Positions 36,819 through 45,255 of a stretch of DNA of 64,000 nucleotides are shown here, one piece after another. The notes beneath the pieces were generated by a model that saw only the letters and a program-made list of their open reading frames with translations, was not told where the DNA came from and ran no database searches. Positions within the stretch are counted from its first letter, which is position 1. Each line of letters starts with the position of its first letter. Made by a program: the position numbers and the translations under genes. The stretch covers positions 1 to 64,000 of the forward strand of contig CAVSEK010000013.1 in assembly GCA_963726975.1 (NCBI GenBank), given 5' to 3'. This DNA comes from CAVSEK01 sp963726975 (lineage in GTDB: Bacteria > Actinomycetota > Actinomycetes > Mycobacteriales > SCTD01).

Positions 36819-37658
36819 ATGACCCGTACCTGGATGATCACCGGCGCGTCCCGTGGCCTCGGCCGCGCCTTCGCCGAGGTGGCGCTCGAGGCCGGCGACA
36901 GCGTCGTCGCCACCGTGCGCGACACCTCCTCCCTCGAGGACCTGCAGGGGTCCCACCCCGACACGCTGCTCGTGCTCCAGCTCGACGTCACCGACCGCGA
37001 CGCGGTCCTGCGCTGCGTCGAGCAGGCGAAGGTGCTCAGCGGCCGGGTCGACGTGCTCGTCAACAACGCCGGCTACGGCCTGGCCGGCGGGGTCGAGGAG
37101 GCGAGCGAGGCGGAGGTCCGCCAGCAGTTCGAGGTGAACGTCTTCGGCGCCCTGTGGTGCACCCAGGCCGTGCTGCCCACCATGCGGGCGCAGGGCAGCG
37201 GTCACGTCTTCCAGATCTCGAGCATCGGCGGCGTCGCGGGCTTCCCCAACACCGGCATCTACCACGGCAGCAAGTGGGCGCTCGAGGGCATGAGCGAGTC
37301 GCTCGCGCAGGAGGTCGCGGGCTTCGGCATCGGCGTGACGATCGTCGAGCCCGGCCCCTTCCGTACCGACTGGAACGGCGACAGCATGACCCGCGCGACC
37401 CCGATGCCGGAGTACGACGAGGTGCTCGGCGCGCGGCGCAAGGCCATGGACGGGTCCGGGGCGCGCACCCAGGTCGGCGACCCGCGGCGCGCCGGCGAGG
37501 CGCTGCTGAAGGTGCTCGACAGCGACTCCCCGCCGCGGCGGCTGCTGCTCGGCGCGTTCGCCGCCGACACCGGGCCGAAGGTCTACCGCGAGCGGCTCGA
37601 GGAGTGGGCGGTGTGGGACGACGTCGCCCGCGGCGCGGACTTCCCGCCGGGGGAGTAG
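36819..37658 (+). CDS. short-chain dehydrogenase/reductase
   Basis: This 279-residue classical SDR has 'WMITGASRGLGRAFAEVAL' as NADP-binding TGxxxGxG motif, 'VDVLVNNAGYGLAGGVEE', 'VFQISSIGGVAGFPNTGIYH' (Ser), and the Tyr-x3-Lys of 'IYHGSKWALEGMSESLAQEV'. The segment 'IVEPGPFRTDWNGDSM' is typical of the oxidoreductase group without known substrate. The ATG at 36819 follows CACCAT by six bases (leaderless). It converges with larA eight bases later. Confidence 0.93.
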   Translation: MTRTWMITGASRGLGRAFAEVALEAGDSVVATVRDTSSLEDLQGSHPDTLLVLQLDVTDRDAVLRCVEQAKVLSGRVDVLVNNAGYGLAGGVEEASEAEVRQQFEVNVFGALWCTQAVLPTMRAQGSGHVFQISSIGGVAGFPNTGIYHGSKWALEGMSESLAQEVAGFGIGVTIVEPGPFRTDWNGDSMTRATPMPEYDEVLGARRKAMDGSGARTQVGDPRRAGEALLKVLDSDSPPRRLLLGAFAADTGPKVYRERLEEWAVWDDVARGADFPPGE

Positions 37659-37665
37659 CGGCGGC

Positions 37666-38946
37666 TCACGCCGGCGCGACGTAGGGGATGGTCTGCGGGC
37701 CCTCCGGCAGCACGCACACCCGCGCGTCGGGACCGGCGTCGCGCAGCGCTCGCTCGACGGCCTCGGCGATGTCCGGGACCGGCTCGAGGTGGGCGCTGCG
37801 CAGGTCGTCGTCGGACAGGGAGCCGGAGTGCACCCCGACCCGCGCCTTGATCTGGATCTTGGCCTGGACCTGCACCTGCCACTGGTCGGGCACGGTCACC
37901 TGCCGGGCGCTGATCTCGTCGAACAGCGCCTGCGGGCTCGCCGCGGAGGCGAGCACCTCGCGGTAGGAGCCGTGGTCGGGGAAGCCGTCGCGGCACTCCG
38001 CGGCGCAGACGATGAGCCCGCCGGGACGCACGACCGTCGCGGCGGCGCTCATGCCCTTGACCGCCTGGTAGAGGTTCTGGTCCAGCGGGAAGCCGCTGTT
38101 GGTCGTCACGACGACCTCGAACTCGCCGGGCACGGGCGCCATCGCCAGGCCCTTGCTGCGCTCGCGGGCCACCTCGTGCATCGCGAGCAGGTCACCGCCG
38201 AAGGCCGCGACCACGCCCTGGTCGCGGTTGAGCACGACGTCGAGGGCGAAGTCGGCGCCGGTCGACATCGCCGCCGCACGGATGTCGTCGTGGACCGGGT
38301 TGCCGACACAGACGCCCCAGCGGGCCTCGGGGGAGCCGATGCGGGCCGCGTCGTGCAGCGTCAGGACGGTCTCCAGGCCCGCCAGCCCCGGCGTGACCAT
38401 CTTCGGCCCGCCGGAGAAGCCGGCGAAGAAGTGCGGCTCGACGAAGCCGGTGGTGATCCGCACGTCGGCGTCGACCCACTCGCGGCACAGCCACACCGGC
38501 ACGCCCCGGCCGAAGGTCCCCACCCAGGTCAGCGACGCGTCGTCGCGCGCGTCGTGGTTGACGACCCGCAGCGTGTCGACGAGCTCGTCGCCGAGCATCG
38601 CCCGCAGCTCGGCGTCGGTGTTGCCGCGGTGCGTGCCGGTGGCGACGAGCACGACGACGTCCTCGAGCCGCACGAGGCCGTCCAGCTCCTCGAGCACGGC
38701 CCGCACCATGAGCTCGCGCGGCTGCGGGCGGGTCGCGTCGCACACCGAGATCGCGACGGTCGCGCCCGGCCGCACGCGCTCGCGCAGGGGCGGGCCGACC
38801 GTCGGTGAGCGCAGCACGTCGCGCAGCAGGCCTGCCGGGTCGGCGACCGTCGGCTCCCACCGCGGCTCGACGACCGTGGTCCGGTCCTCCGGCAGGGCGA
38901 CCGACAGGCCGGTCGTGCCGTACGCCAGGCGCACCTCGCGGGCCAT
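37666..38946 (-). CDS. larA: LarA-family nickel-dependent racemase (lactate racemase-like)
   Basis: This 426-residue DUF2088 protein keeps all four catalytic residues of Lactobacillus LarA with an offset of two: H106 in 'VATGTHRGNT', H172 and K182 in 'EPHFFAGFSGGPKMVTPG', H198 in 'TVLTLHDAARIG'. The C-terminal domain has 'TTNSGFPLDQNLYQAVKGMS' and 'VCAAECRDGFPDHGSY'. LarA uses a Ni-pincer cofactor made by LarB, LarC and LarE, and none of these is in the window. The ATG at 38944-38946 is clear. Family members racemise several 2-hydroxy acids, so lactate is not certain. Confidence 0.88.
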   Translation of the reverse strand: MAREVRLAYGTTGLSVALPEDRTTVVEPRWEPTVADPAGLLRDVLRSPTVGPPLRERVRPGATVAISVCDATRPQPRELMVRAVLEELDGLVRLEDVVVLVATGTHRGNTDAELRAMLGDELVDTLRVVNHDARDDASLTWVGTFGRGVPVWLCREWVDADVRITTGFVEPHFFAGFSGGPKMVTPGLAGLETVLTLHDAARIGSPEARWGVCVGNPVHDDIRAAAMSTGADFALDVVLNRDQGVVAAFGGDLLAMHEVARERSKGLAMAPVPGEFEVVVTTNSGFPLDQNLYQAVKGMSAAATVVRPGGLIVCAAECRDGFPDHGSYREVLASAASPQALFDEISARQVTVPDQWQVQVQAKIQIKARVGVHSGSLSDDDLRSAHLEPVPDIAEAVERALRDAGPDARVCVLPEGPQTIPYVAPA

Positions 38947-39057
38947 GGTCCTCCTCGGCAGGGGTCGGGCGGCAGGGGCCGTGGCGCAGCCCCGGTGCAG
39001 GCGCGCAGGGTCAGCCTGCCCGACCGGCCGGTCCCGGTGCAGGCGGGGTCGGGCGGC

Positions 39058-39090
39058 TGTGGACGGCCCGGCCGGCTGTGGACGGCGGCC
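39058..39090 (+). repeat. copy 2 of the 33-base element with two TGTGGACGG boxes
   Basis: TGTGGACGG is at 39058-39066 and 39077-39085, again 19 bases apart, followed by GGCC at 39087-39090. It matches copy 1 (13702-13734) at 29 of 33 positions. It lies between the divergent larA and secreted-protein genes, 77 bases before the latter. Confidence 0.5.
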
Positions 39091-39111
39091 TCGTCCCGCA
39101 CGGGGGCTGCC

Positions 39112-39117
39112 TAGCGT
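39112..39117 (+). promoter_or_regulatory. candidate -10 of the small secreted protein gene
   Basis: TAGCGT at 39112-39117 fits TANNNT and has CTGCC before and CCGCG after, like the candidate -10 at 17892. It is 22 bases downstream of the TGTGGACGG pair, which could therefore be an activator or repressor site. Confidence 0.35.
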
Positions 39118-39166
39118 CCGCGCTGCGCCGGACCTGCCGGCGCCTCGTCCCGACCCGGAGGTCCCC

Positions 39167-39607
39167 GTGACCCGCCCCGCCCGCCTGCTCGTCCCCCTGC
39201 TCGCCCTCATGACGTCGCTGCTCGCCCTGCTGCCCGGTCTGGCCCCAGCCGCGTCCGCCGACGACGGCACCTACGGCGGGCTCTCGCCGCGACAGGCCGA
39301 CGTCGTGCTCGACCTCATCGACGACGTCTGCGGCGACACCTGGTGCGAGGGCGACGTGGCCTTCGACTTCCGCGCCTTCGCCTGCGACACCGCGGCGCGG
39401 ACCTGCGCGCTCACCGCGCGACTGGCGCCGTACGACGACGGGCCGCGGCACTGGTACCGCCGCACGGGGACGGTCCACGGCTTCGTGCGCTTCGGGCAGA
39501 TGGTCGAGCGGCGGGGCGACGGGTCCTTCGCGCTGCGCTGGGACTTCTACCTGGCCGTCAGCGACGCGGTCGACCGGATGGAGGCGAGCCTGCCCCGACC
39601 CTCGTGA
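39167..39607 (+). CDS. small secreted hypothetical protein
   Basis: The 146-residue protein has a signal peptide 'RLLVPLLALMTSLLALLPGL' with a likely cleavage after 'APAASA' near residue 31. The mature part is acidic and Cys-containing ('DVCGDTWCEGDVAFDF', 'AFACDTAARTCALTAR'), with four Cys that could form two disulfides. It ends 'RWDFYLAVSDAVDRMEASL'. GTG 39167 has GGAGG five bases upstream. No family is recognised. It is the plus-strand neighbour of the TGTGGACGG element. Confidence 0.75.
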   Translation: MTRPARLLVPLLALMTSLLALLPGLAPAASADDGTYGGLSPRQADVVLDLIDDVCGDTWCEGDVAFDFRAFACDTAARTCALTARLAPYDDGPRHWYRRTGTVHGFVRFGQMVERRGDGSFALRWDFYLAVSDAVDRMEASLPRPS

Positions 39608-39625
39608 GGACGGCGACGGGCTCGG

Positions 39626-40970
39626 TCAGCTCGCCGGGCTGACCGAGCTCATCCGGAAGTCGGGGACGCGCAGGGCAGGCATCCGGGCCCAGGGAAAGCC
39701 GTCGCTCCACTCGCGCGGCAGGCACGGCTCGGCGCGGCCGCTGTCGCCGATCCGCCCGAGCAGGTCGACCGGGCTCTCGTTGAACCGGAAGTTGTTGACC
39801 TGCCCGACGACCTCTCCGTCCTCGACGAGGTAGACGCCGTCTCGGGTCAGCCCGGTGAGCAGCAGCGTCTCGGGGTCGACCTCGCGGATGTACCAGAGGC
39901 AGGTGAGCAGCAGGCCGCGGGAGGTGCCGGCGACCATCTCGTCCGTGGTCGCGGTGCCTCCCGTGTCCAGGGCGAGGTTGTGGACGTACGGCGCCGCGGC
40001 GGTCCCCGCGGGGGCGCCCGCCCGCGGCTGGACCAGCGCGGACAGCACCCCGTCGCGCACCCAGTCCGTCGCGGGCAGCGCGAGCCCGGCGTCGAAGGCC
40101 GAGCTGACGTCCGAGCTGCCCGTGCTGGTGGAGAACGGCTGGACCGCCAGGCCGGGGTCGCCGGGGTCGGACCACAGGCGCAGGCCGGGCGGGCCGAGAC
40201 GCTCGCCGACCCGGGTGCTGCCGCCGGGCCGCGAGAAGACGCTGCGGCCCTCGCGCGCGGTCCGGGCGCTCATCGTCCAGTAGGCGTAGACGAGCAGGTC
40301 CGCGACCGCCGACGGCGGCAGGAGGGTGTCGTAGCGGCCGGCGGGCAGCTCGACGGTGCGCCGCGCCCAGCCGAGCCGCCGGCGCAGCTCGCCGACGAGC
40401 TCGTCGACCGCGACGTCGTCGAACGTGCGGGTGTGCCGGCCGACCCACGACGAGCCGCTGCCGGACTTGCCGGTGAGCTCGACGCTGCCGGTCGGCTGCA
40501 CGTGCCGCCGCCGCAGCCCGGTCGAGGAGCCGAGCCAGGTGGTGGTCAGGGCGTGCGACGCGAAGCCGTAGAGCGCCAGCCCGTCCGTGCGTGCGTCCCG
40601 GAACGCCTCGCCGAGCCCGACCGCGAGCCCGGCCAGCACCTCCGGGCCGGAGGCAGCGGCCGCCTCGCCGAAGTCGGCGTCCGCCGGTCCCTGGACGAGC
40701 GGGCGCGGCGTCCTGCGCCTCCTGGGCGTCGCGCGCGGCCTGCTCGGAGGCGCGCACGAGGTCCTCGAGCGCCTCCGGGCTGCTGGCGCTGCGGACGCCG
40801 ACCGAGCGGCCGACCACCGACAGCACCGTCACCGAGCGGGTGCCGACGCTGCCGTTGGTCGTCAGCGTGCCGCCGGCCCAGCGCAGGTTGCTGCGGGTGC
40901 TCTCGCTGTGCACGACGACGCACCCGTCCGCACGCGACAGGGCGAGCGCGCGCTCGACGACGTCGCTCAC
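39626..40970 (-). CDS. pmbA: TldE/PmbA-family metalloprotease partner (one frameshift)
   Basis: The protein of about 447 residues resembles the non-catalytic TldE (PmbA) partner of TldD. Recognisable parts are 'ALALSRADGCVVVHSESTR', 'GLALYGFASHALTTTWLGSS', 'RTFDDVAVDELVGELRRRLG', 'RYDTLLPPSAVADLLVYAYW', 'LLLTGLTRDGVYLVEDGEVV' and 'VNNFRFNESPVDLLGRI'. An indel near 40715 splits the first 80 residues from the rest. The GTG at 40970 overlaps the tldD stop as GTGA. TldD/E pairs degrade or trim peptides, including some RiPP precursors. The natural substrate here is unknown. Confidence 0.85.
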
Positions 40971-42481
40971 CGGCCGCCCTCCTGCGCGGTGTTGAGCACC
41001 GAGACGCCGCGGAACAGCGCCGACGGGCAGCCGTGCGAGACGGCGGCGATCTGCGACGGCTGCGCCTTGCCGCAGTTGAAGGCCCCGCCGAGCACCCACG
41101 TCGAGGGGCCGCCGACCGCCTCCATCGACCTCCAGAAGTCGGTGGTCGTGGCCTGGTAGGCGACGTCGCGCAGCTGCCCGACCAGCCGGCCGCCGCGGAT
41201 CTCGTAGAACCGCTGCCCGGTGAACTGGAAGTTGTAGCGCTGCATGTCGATGGACCAGCTCTTGTCGCCGACGACGTAGATGCCCCGCTCGACCTGCCCG
41301 ATCAGCCCGTCGGTGCCGGGCCCGTCCGGGTCCGGCTGCAGCGAGACGTTCGCCATCCGCTGGACCGGCACGTGCGCGGGGGAGTCGGCGAAGGCGCAGC
41401 CGTTCGAGCGCGCGCGACCCAGGGCGGCGGCGTTCTGCTGGGCGGTGCGGCGGTCGAGCTGGTAGCCGACCAGCACGCCGTCGCGCACGAGGTCCCACTG
41501 CTGCGCCTCGACGCCCTCGTCGTCGTAGCCGACCGTCGCCAGCCCGTGCGGCGTCGTGCGGTCCCCGGTGACGTGCATGACCGGCGAGCCGTACTGCAGC
41601 GAGCCCAGCCGGTCGAGCGTCGCGAACGACGTGCCGGCGTAGGCGGCCTCGTAGCCCAGCGCGCGGTCCAGCTCGGTCGCGTGCCCGACCGACTCGTGGA
41701 TGGTCAGCCACAGGTTGCTGGGGTCGATGACCAGGTCGTACGCGCCGGGCTCCACCGACCGGGCCCGGGCCTTCTCGGCGAGCAGCTCCGGCAGCCCGGC
41801 GAGCTCGGCGTCCCAGTCGTGGACGCCGCCGACGACGTACTCCCAGCCGCGGCCGGCCGGCGGCGCCAGCGTGCGCATCGTCTCGAACCCGCCCGCGGGG
41901 TCCAGGCGGGTCGCGGTCACCTGCGGCTGCAGGCGCACCCGCTGCTGCGTCGTCGAGGTGCCCGCGGTGTCGGCGTAGTACTTGCCCTCCAGCGCCTGCA
42001 GCAGGTGCGCGTCGACGTGCTGCACGTCGGGGCTGGCGAGCAGCCGCGCGCTCCAGTCCGCCAGCACCGCCACCTGCTCGGCCGGGTCGACCGAGAAGGG
42101 GTCGACGTCGTACGCCGAGACCCAGGTGCGGTCGGCGTGCACCGGCTCCGGCGCCAGCTCGACGGGCTCGGTGTTGAGCGGCGCGCTGGTGCGGGCCACG
42201 GCGACGGCTGCCCGGGCCAGCCGCACCGCCTCGGCCGGCGTGACGTCCGGACCGGCGGCGAAGCCCCAGGTGCCGTCGACGACGACCCGGACGGCGAGGC
42301 CCACCGTGACGTCGTCGCGCAGGCTCTCGAGCCGGCCGTCGCGCAGCGACAGGCCGCGCCCGCGCAGCCGCTCGACGCGCACGTCGGCGTGGGACGCGCC
42401 GGCGTCGGTCGCCGCCGTCAGCCCCGCCTCCGCGACGGCCGACAGCGGCAGGGCCAGCAGGGCGGGGTCGACCGGGTGCAC
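40967..42481 (-). CDS. tldD: TldD-family metalloprotease
   Basis: The 504-residue catalytic partner carries the zinc motif 'LTIHESVGHATELDRALG' (HExxxH). Other family parts are 'SHADVRVERLRGRGLSLRDG', 'VDGTWGFAAGPDVTPAEAVR', 'LQYGSPVMHVTGDRTTPHGL', 'VERGIYVVGDKSWSIDMQRY', and 'LGGAFNCGKAQPSQIAAVSH'. The GTG at 42481 is chosen because TACGCT lies seven bases before it; longer frames run into the promoter of the divergent APC gene. The coupled downstream partner makes a heterodimer by family knowledge. It is intact. Confidence 0.92.
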   Translation of the reverse strand: MHPVDPALLALPLSAVAEAGLTAATDAGASHADVRVERLRGRGLSLRDGRLESLRDDVTVGLAVRVVVDGTWGFAAGPDVTPAEAVRLARAAVAVARTSAPLNTEPVELAPEPVHADRTWVSAYDVDPFSVDPAEQVAVLADWSARLLASPDVQHVDAHLLQALEGKYYADTAGTSTTQQRVRLQPQVTATRLDPAGGFETMRTLAPPAGRGWEYVVGGVHDWDAELAGLPELLAEKARARSVEPGAYDLVIDPSNLWLTIHESVGHATELDRALGYEAAYAGTSFATLDRLGSLQYGSPVMHVTGDRTTPHGLATVGYDDEGVEAQQWDLVRDGVLVGYQLDRRTAQQNAAALGRARSNGCAFADSPAHVPVQRMANVSLQPDPDGPGTDGLIGQVERGIYVVGDKSWSIDMQRYNFQFTGQRFYEIRGGRLVGQLRDVAYQATTTDFWRSMEAVGGPSTWVLGGAFNCGKAQPSQIAAVSHGCPSALFRGVSVLNTAQEGGR

Positions 42482-42565
42482 GGGCCGGAGCGTACGGCGC
42501 CGTGGCCCCGCGACCCGGTCGGCGCGTCGCACCCGCCCCGACACGCCGACGACACGTCCGGGTCC

Positions 42566-42571
42566 TAGCGT
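42566..42571 (+). promoter_or_regulatory. candidate -10 of the APC permease operon
   Basis: TAGCGT at 42566-42571, preceded by GGTCC, resembles the hexamers used by selO and the 39167 gene. The GTG with ribosome site is 50 bases downstream, leaving room for an untranslated leader. Confidence 0.3.
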
Positions 42572-42620
42572 GCGCTCGCTCCCGCCCCACCCGCCGTCCC
42601 GCGTCGCCCCCGGAGGCCCC

Positions 42621-44127
42621 GTGTCCCAGGCCGTGCCCACGTCCGCCCCGCCCGAGGAGGGCCTGCGCCGCGACGCCATCGGCCTGCGCGAGGTGCTCTT
42701 CCAGAGCGTCTGCGCCATGGCGCCCGGCGCGGCCATCGCCGCCTCCGTGCCGGCGGGCGCCGCCTTCGCCGGCGGCTGCGCTGCCGCTGTCGGTGCTCGT
42801 CGCGCTGGTGGCCTGCCTGTTCACCGCGCTGGCGATCGGCGAGCTGGCCGGCCACCTGCCGTCGGCCGGCTCGGTCGCCACCTACACCGCGCAGGGCCTG
42901 CACCCCGGCGGTCGGCTTCCTCGTCGGCTGGGGCTACGTCTTCGTCGAGCTGCTCGTGCCGCCGCTGCTGTTCCTGCAGCTCGGCTTCACCATCGCCGGC
43001 ACGCTGCACGAGGAGTTCGGCGTCGTACAGCGCCGACCTGTGGTGGCCGTGGGCGCTCGTCGGCGCGGTCATCGTGCTGGCCGCCGGCTACTACGGCATC
43101 ACCGCGAGCGCCCGGCTCGGGACGGTCCTCGGCGCCTTCGAGATCGCGGTCTTCCTCGTGCTCGGCGATCCTGTTCGTCGTGCAGCGCCGGCAGCGACAA
43201 CACCCTGTCGGTCTTCACCACCGAGTACACGCCCGACGACCACAAGGGCCTCGCCGGGGTCATCGCCGGCAGCGTCTACACGGTGCTGGCCTTCAGCGGC
43301 TTCGAGGCGGCGGCGCCGCTGGCCGAGGAGGCGCGCGACCCCAAGCGCACCATCCGGCGGGCCGTCGTCGGCGCGACGCTCGGCATCGGGCTGCTCTACG
43401 TCTTCACGACCTACGCCGCGTCGACGTCGCCTTCGGCCCCGACCGCTTCGACGACCTTCATGGGCGCCGGGCGACGAACTAGCTGGCAGGGGCTGGCCCG
43501 CTCGTCCTACGGGCTGTTCTGGGTGCTCGTCTTCTTCGCCATCGTCAACTCGACGATCGCGAACGCCAACGCGGGCGCCAACGTCTCGACCCGCACCGCG
43601 TACGCCCTCGGCCGGATCCGGCTGTTCCCGCGCCTGGTGACCGTGCTGCACCCGACGCACCGCTCGCCCTACCTCGCGGTCTACGCGCAGTTCGTCATCG
43701 CCGTCGTCGTGACGCTCGGGCTGGGCTTCGCCTACGACCCGGTGACGGCGTTCCTGCTCGTCGCGACGACCATCGTGCTGGTCGTCGTGCTCGTCTACAT
43801 CCTGTGCAACCTGGCCTGCATCGGCTTCTTCACCGCGCAAGCGACGCGAGGACCTCAACCCGCTGCTGCACGTCGTGGTGCCGGTGCTCGGCGTCGTCGC
43901 CTTCGTGCCGGCGCTGTTCACCGCCGGCGGCGTCCGGGTCTTCGACTTCGTCGCCCCGCTGTCGGCGCCGATCTCCTACGCCGGCCCGGTCGTCGGCGTC
44001 TGGCTGCTGCTCGGGCCTGGCCTACCTGCTCTACCTGCTCGCCAGGCACCCCGAGCGGGTCGGGCCGATGTCGCAGGTGCACCTGGTGGACGAGCTCGAC
44101 GCCCACGAGCGGGAGGTCGCGGGATGA
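42621..44127 (+). pseudogene. APC-superfamily amino acid/amide permease (multiply frameshifted)
   Basis: Twelve-helix permease of about 500 residues. GTG 42621 has GGAGG five bases before. Family segments appear in order but in changing frames: 'LREVLFQSVCAMAPGAAIAA', 'LSVLVALVACLFTALAIGEL', 'LPSAGSVATYTAQGLHP', 'VGFLVGWGYVFVELLVPPLL', 'GAVIVLAAGYYGITASARLG', 'VIAGSVYTVLAFSGFEAAAP', 'FWVLVFFAIVNSTIANANAG', and 'LNPLLHVVVPVLGVVAFVPA'. About eight indels separate them, several as gain or loss of one base in a G or C run. The stop at 44127 overlaps the acetamidase ATG (ATGA), so the pair is an operon. By context it may import amides or purines. Confidence 0.8.
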
Positions 44128-45155
44128 GCGACCTGGAGGTCGTGGCCTACCGCCCGACGCCGGAGGAGTACGCCTGGACGTTCGGCGGCGCGCGCGGCCG
44201 TGCGCGCGCGTGCAGCCGGGGACGCGTGCTCGAGCTGTGGACCGAGGACTGCTTCGCCGGGCGGGTGCGCAGTCACGCGACGACCTCGTGTCGGTGGTCT
44301 GCGAGTTCCCGTTCCTCAACCCGCAGACCGGGCCGTTCTGGGTCGAGGGCGCCGAGCCCGGCGACACCCTCGCCGTGCACTTCGTCTCGATCGAGCCGAG
44401 CCGCGACTGGGCCGCCTCCACGACGGTCCCGCTGTTCGGCGCGCTGACGTAGCACCCACCTCACCCCGACGCTGCAGGACGCCGCTGCCGGAGGTCGTGT
44501 GGATCTGGCAGCTGGACCGGGCGGCCCGCACCTGCCGCTTCTCCGCCCGCGACAGCGCGTGGGGCATCGACCTGCCCATGGACCCGATGCACGGGACCGT
44601 CGGCGTGGCGCCGGCCAACCTCGAGGCGCTGTCAGCGCGCTCACCCCGGCGGCCCACGGCGGCAACATGGACACCCCGGAGATGCGGGCCGGCACCACCT
44701 GCTACCTCGGCGTCAACGTGCCGGGGGCGCTGTTCTCCCTGGGCGACGGGCACGCCCGCCAGGGCGAGGGCGAGACCTGCGGCGTGGCCGTCGAGTGCGC
44801 CATGGACACCGTCGTCGTGCGTCGAGCTCGTCAAGGGCGTCGCCACCCCGTGGCCGCGGCTGGAGAGCGACACGCACGTGATGTCGACCGGCTCGGCGCG
44901 CCCGCTCGAGGACGCGTTCCGGATCGCCCAGCCGATCTCGTCGAGTGGGTCGCGGCCGACCACGGCCTGTCCTGCCTGGACGCCTACCAGCTCGTGACGC
45001 AGGCGGTGGAGTCGCCGCTGGCCAACGTGTGCGACACCAACTACACGTCGGTGGCCAAGATCCGCAAGCAGTGGCTGCCGGACCGGCGCGGGCCGCTCGT
45101 CGACGTGCACGCGCGGCTGCGCGAGGTCGGGCGGGAGTACCTCGCGGCCCGCTGA
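44124..45155 (+). pseudogene. acetamidase/formamidase family protein (multiply frameshifted)
   Basis: FmdA/AmdA-type amidase of about 340 residues. The ATG at 44124 overlaps the permease stop. Segments in shifting frames are 'VAYRPTPEEYAWTFGG', 'DDLVSVVCEFPFLNPQTGPF', 'EGAEPGDTLAVHFVSIEPSR', 'WGIDLPMDPMHGTVGVAPAN', 'HGGNMDTPEMRAGTTCYLGV', 'GDGHARQGEGETCGVAVECA' and 'LVKGVATPWPRLESDTHVMS', ending in 'LREVGREYLAAR'. At least six indels occur. Such enzymes hydrolyse formamide or acetamide to ammonia and acid. The nitrile hydratase at 16.5 kb would produce amides, but the two sites are far apart. Confidence 0.82.
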
Positions 45156-45255
45156 GCGAGGGCCGCGCACGTGTGACGCGTGCCACACTCGCCCTGCGCC
45201 GGGAGCCGCGGACCCTGTCCCGGGCCGCGCCCCGGCCCGGACGAGGGGAGCACGC

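Noticed and set aside
42621..44127. Programmed frameshifting in the permease gene
   Set aside because: About eight shifts in both directions occur at unrelated sites. Programmed shifting uses one defined slippery site.
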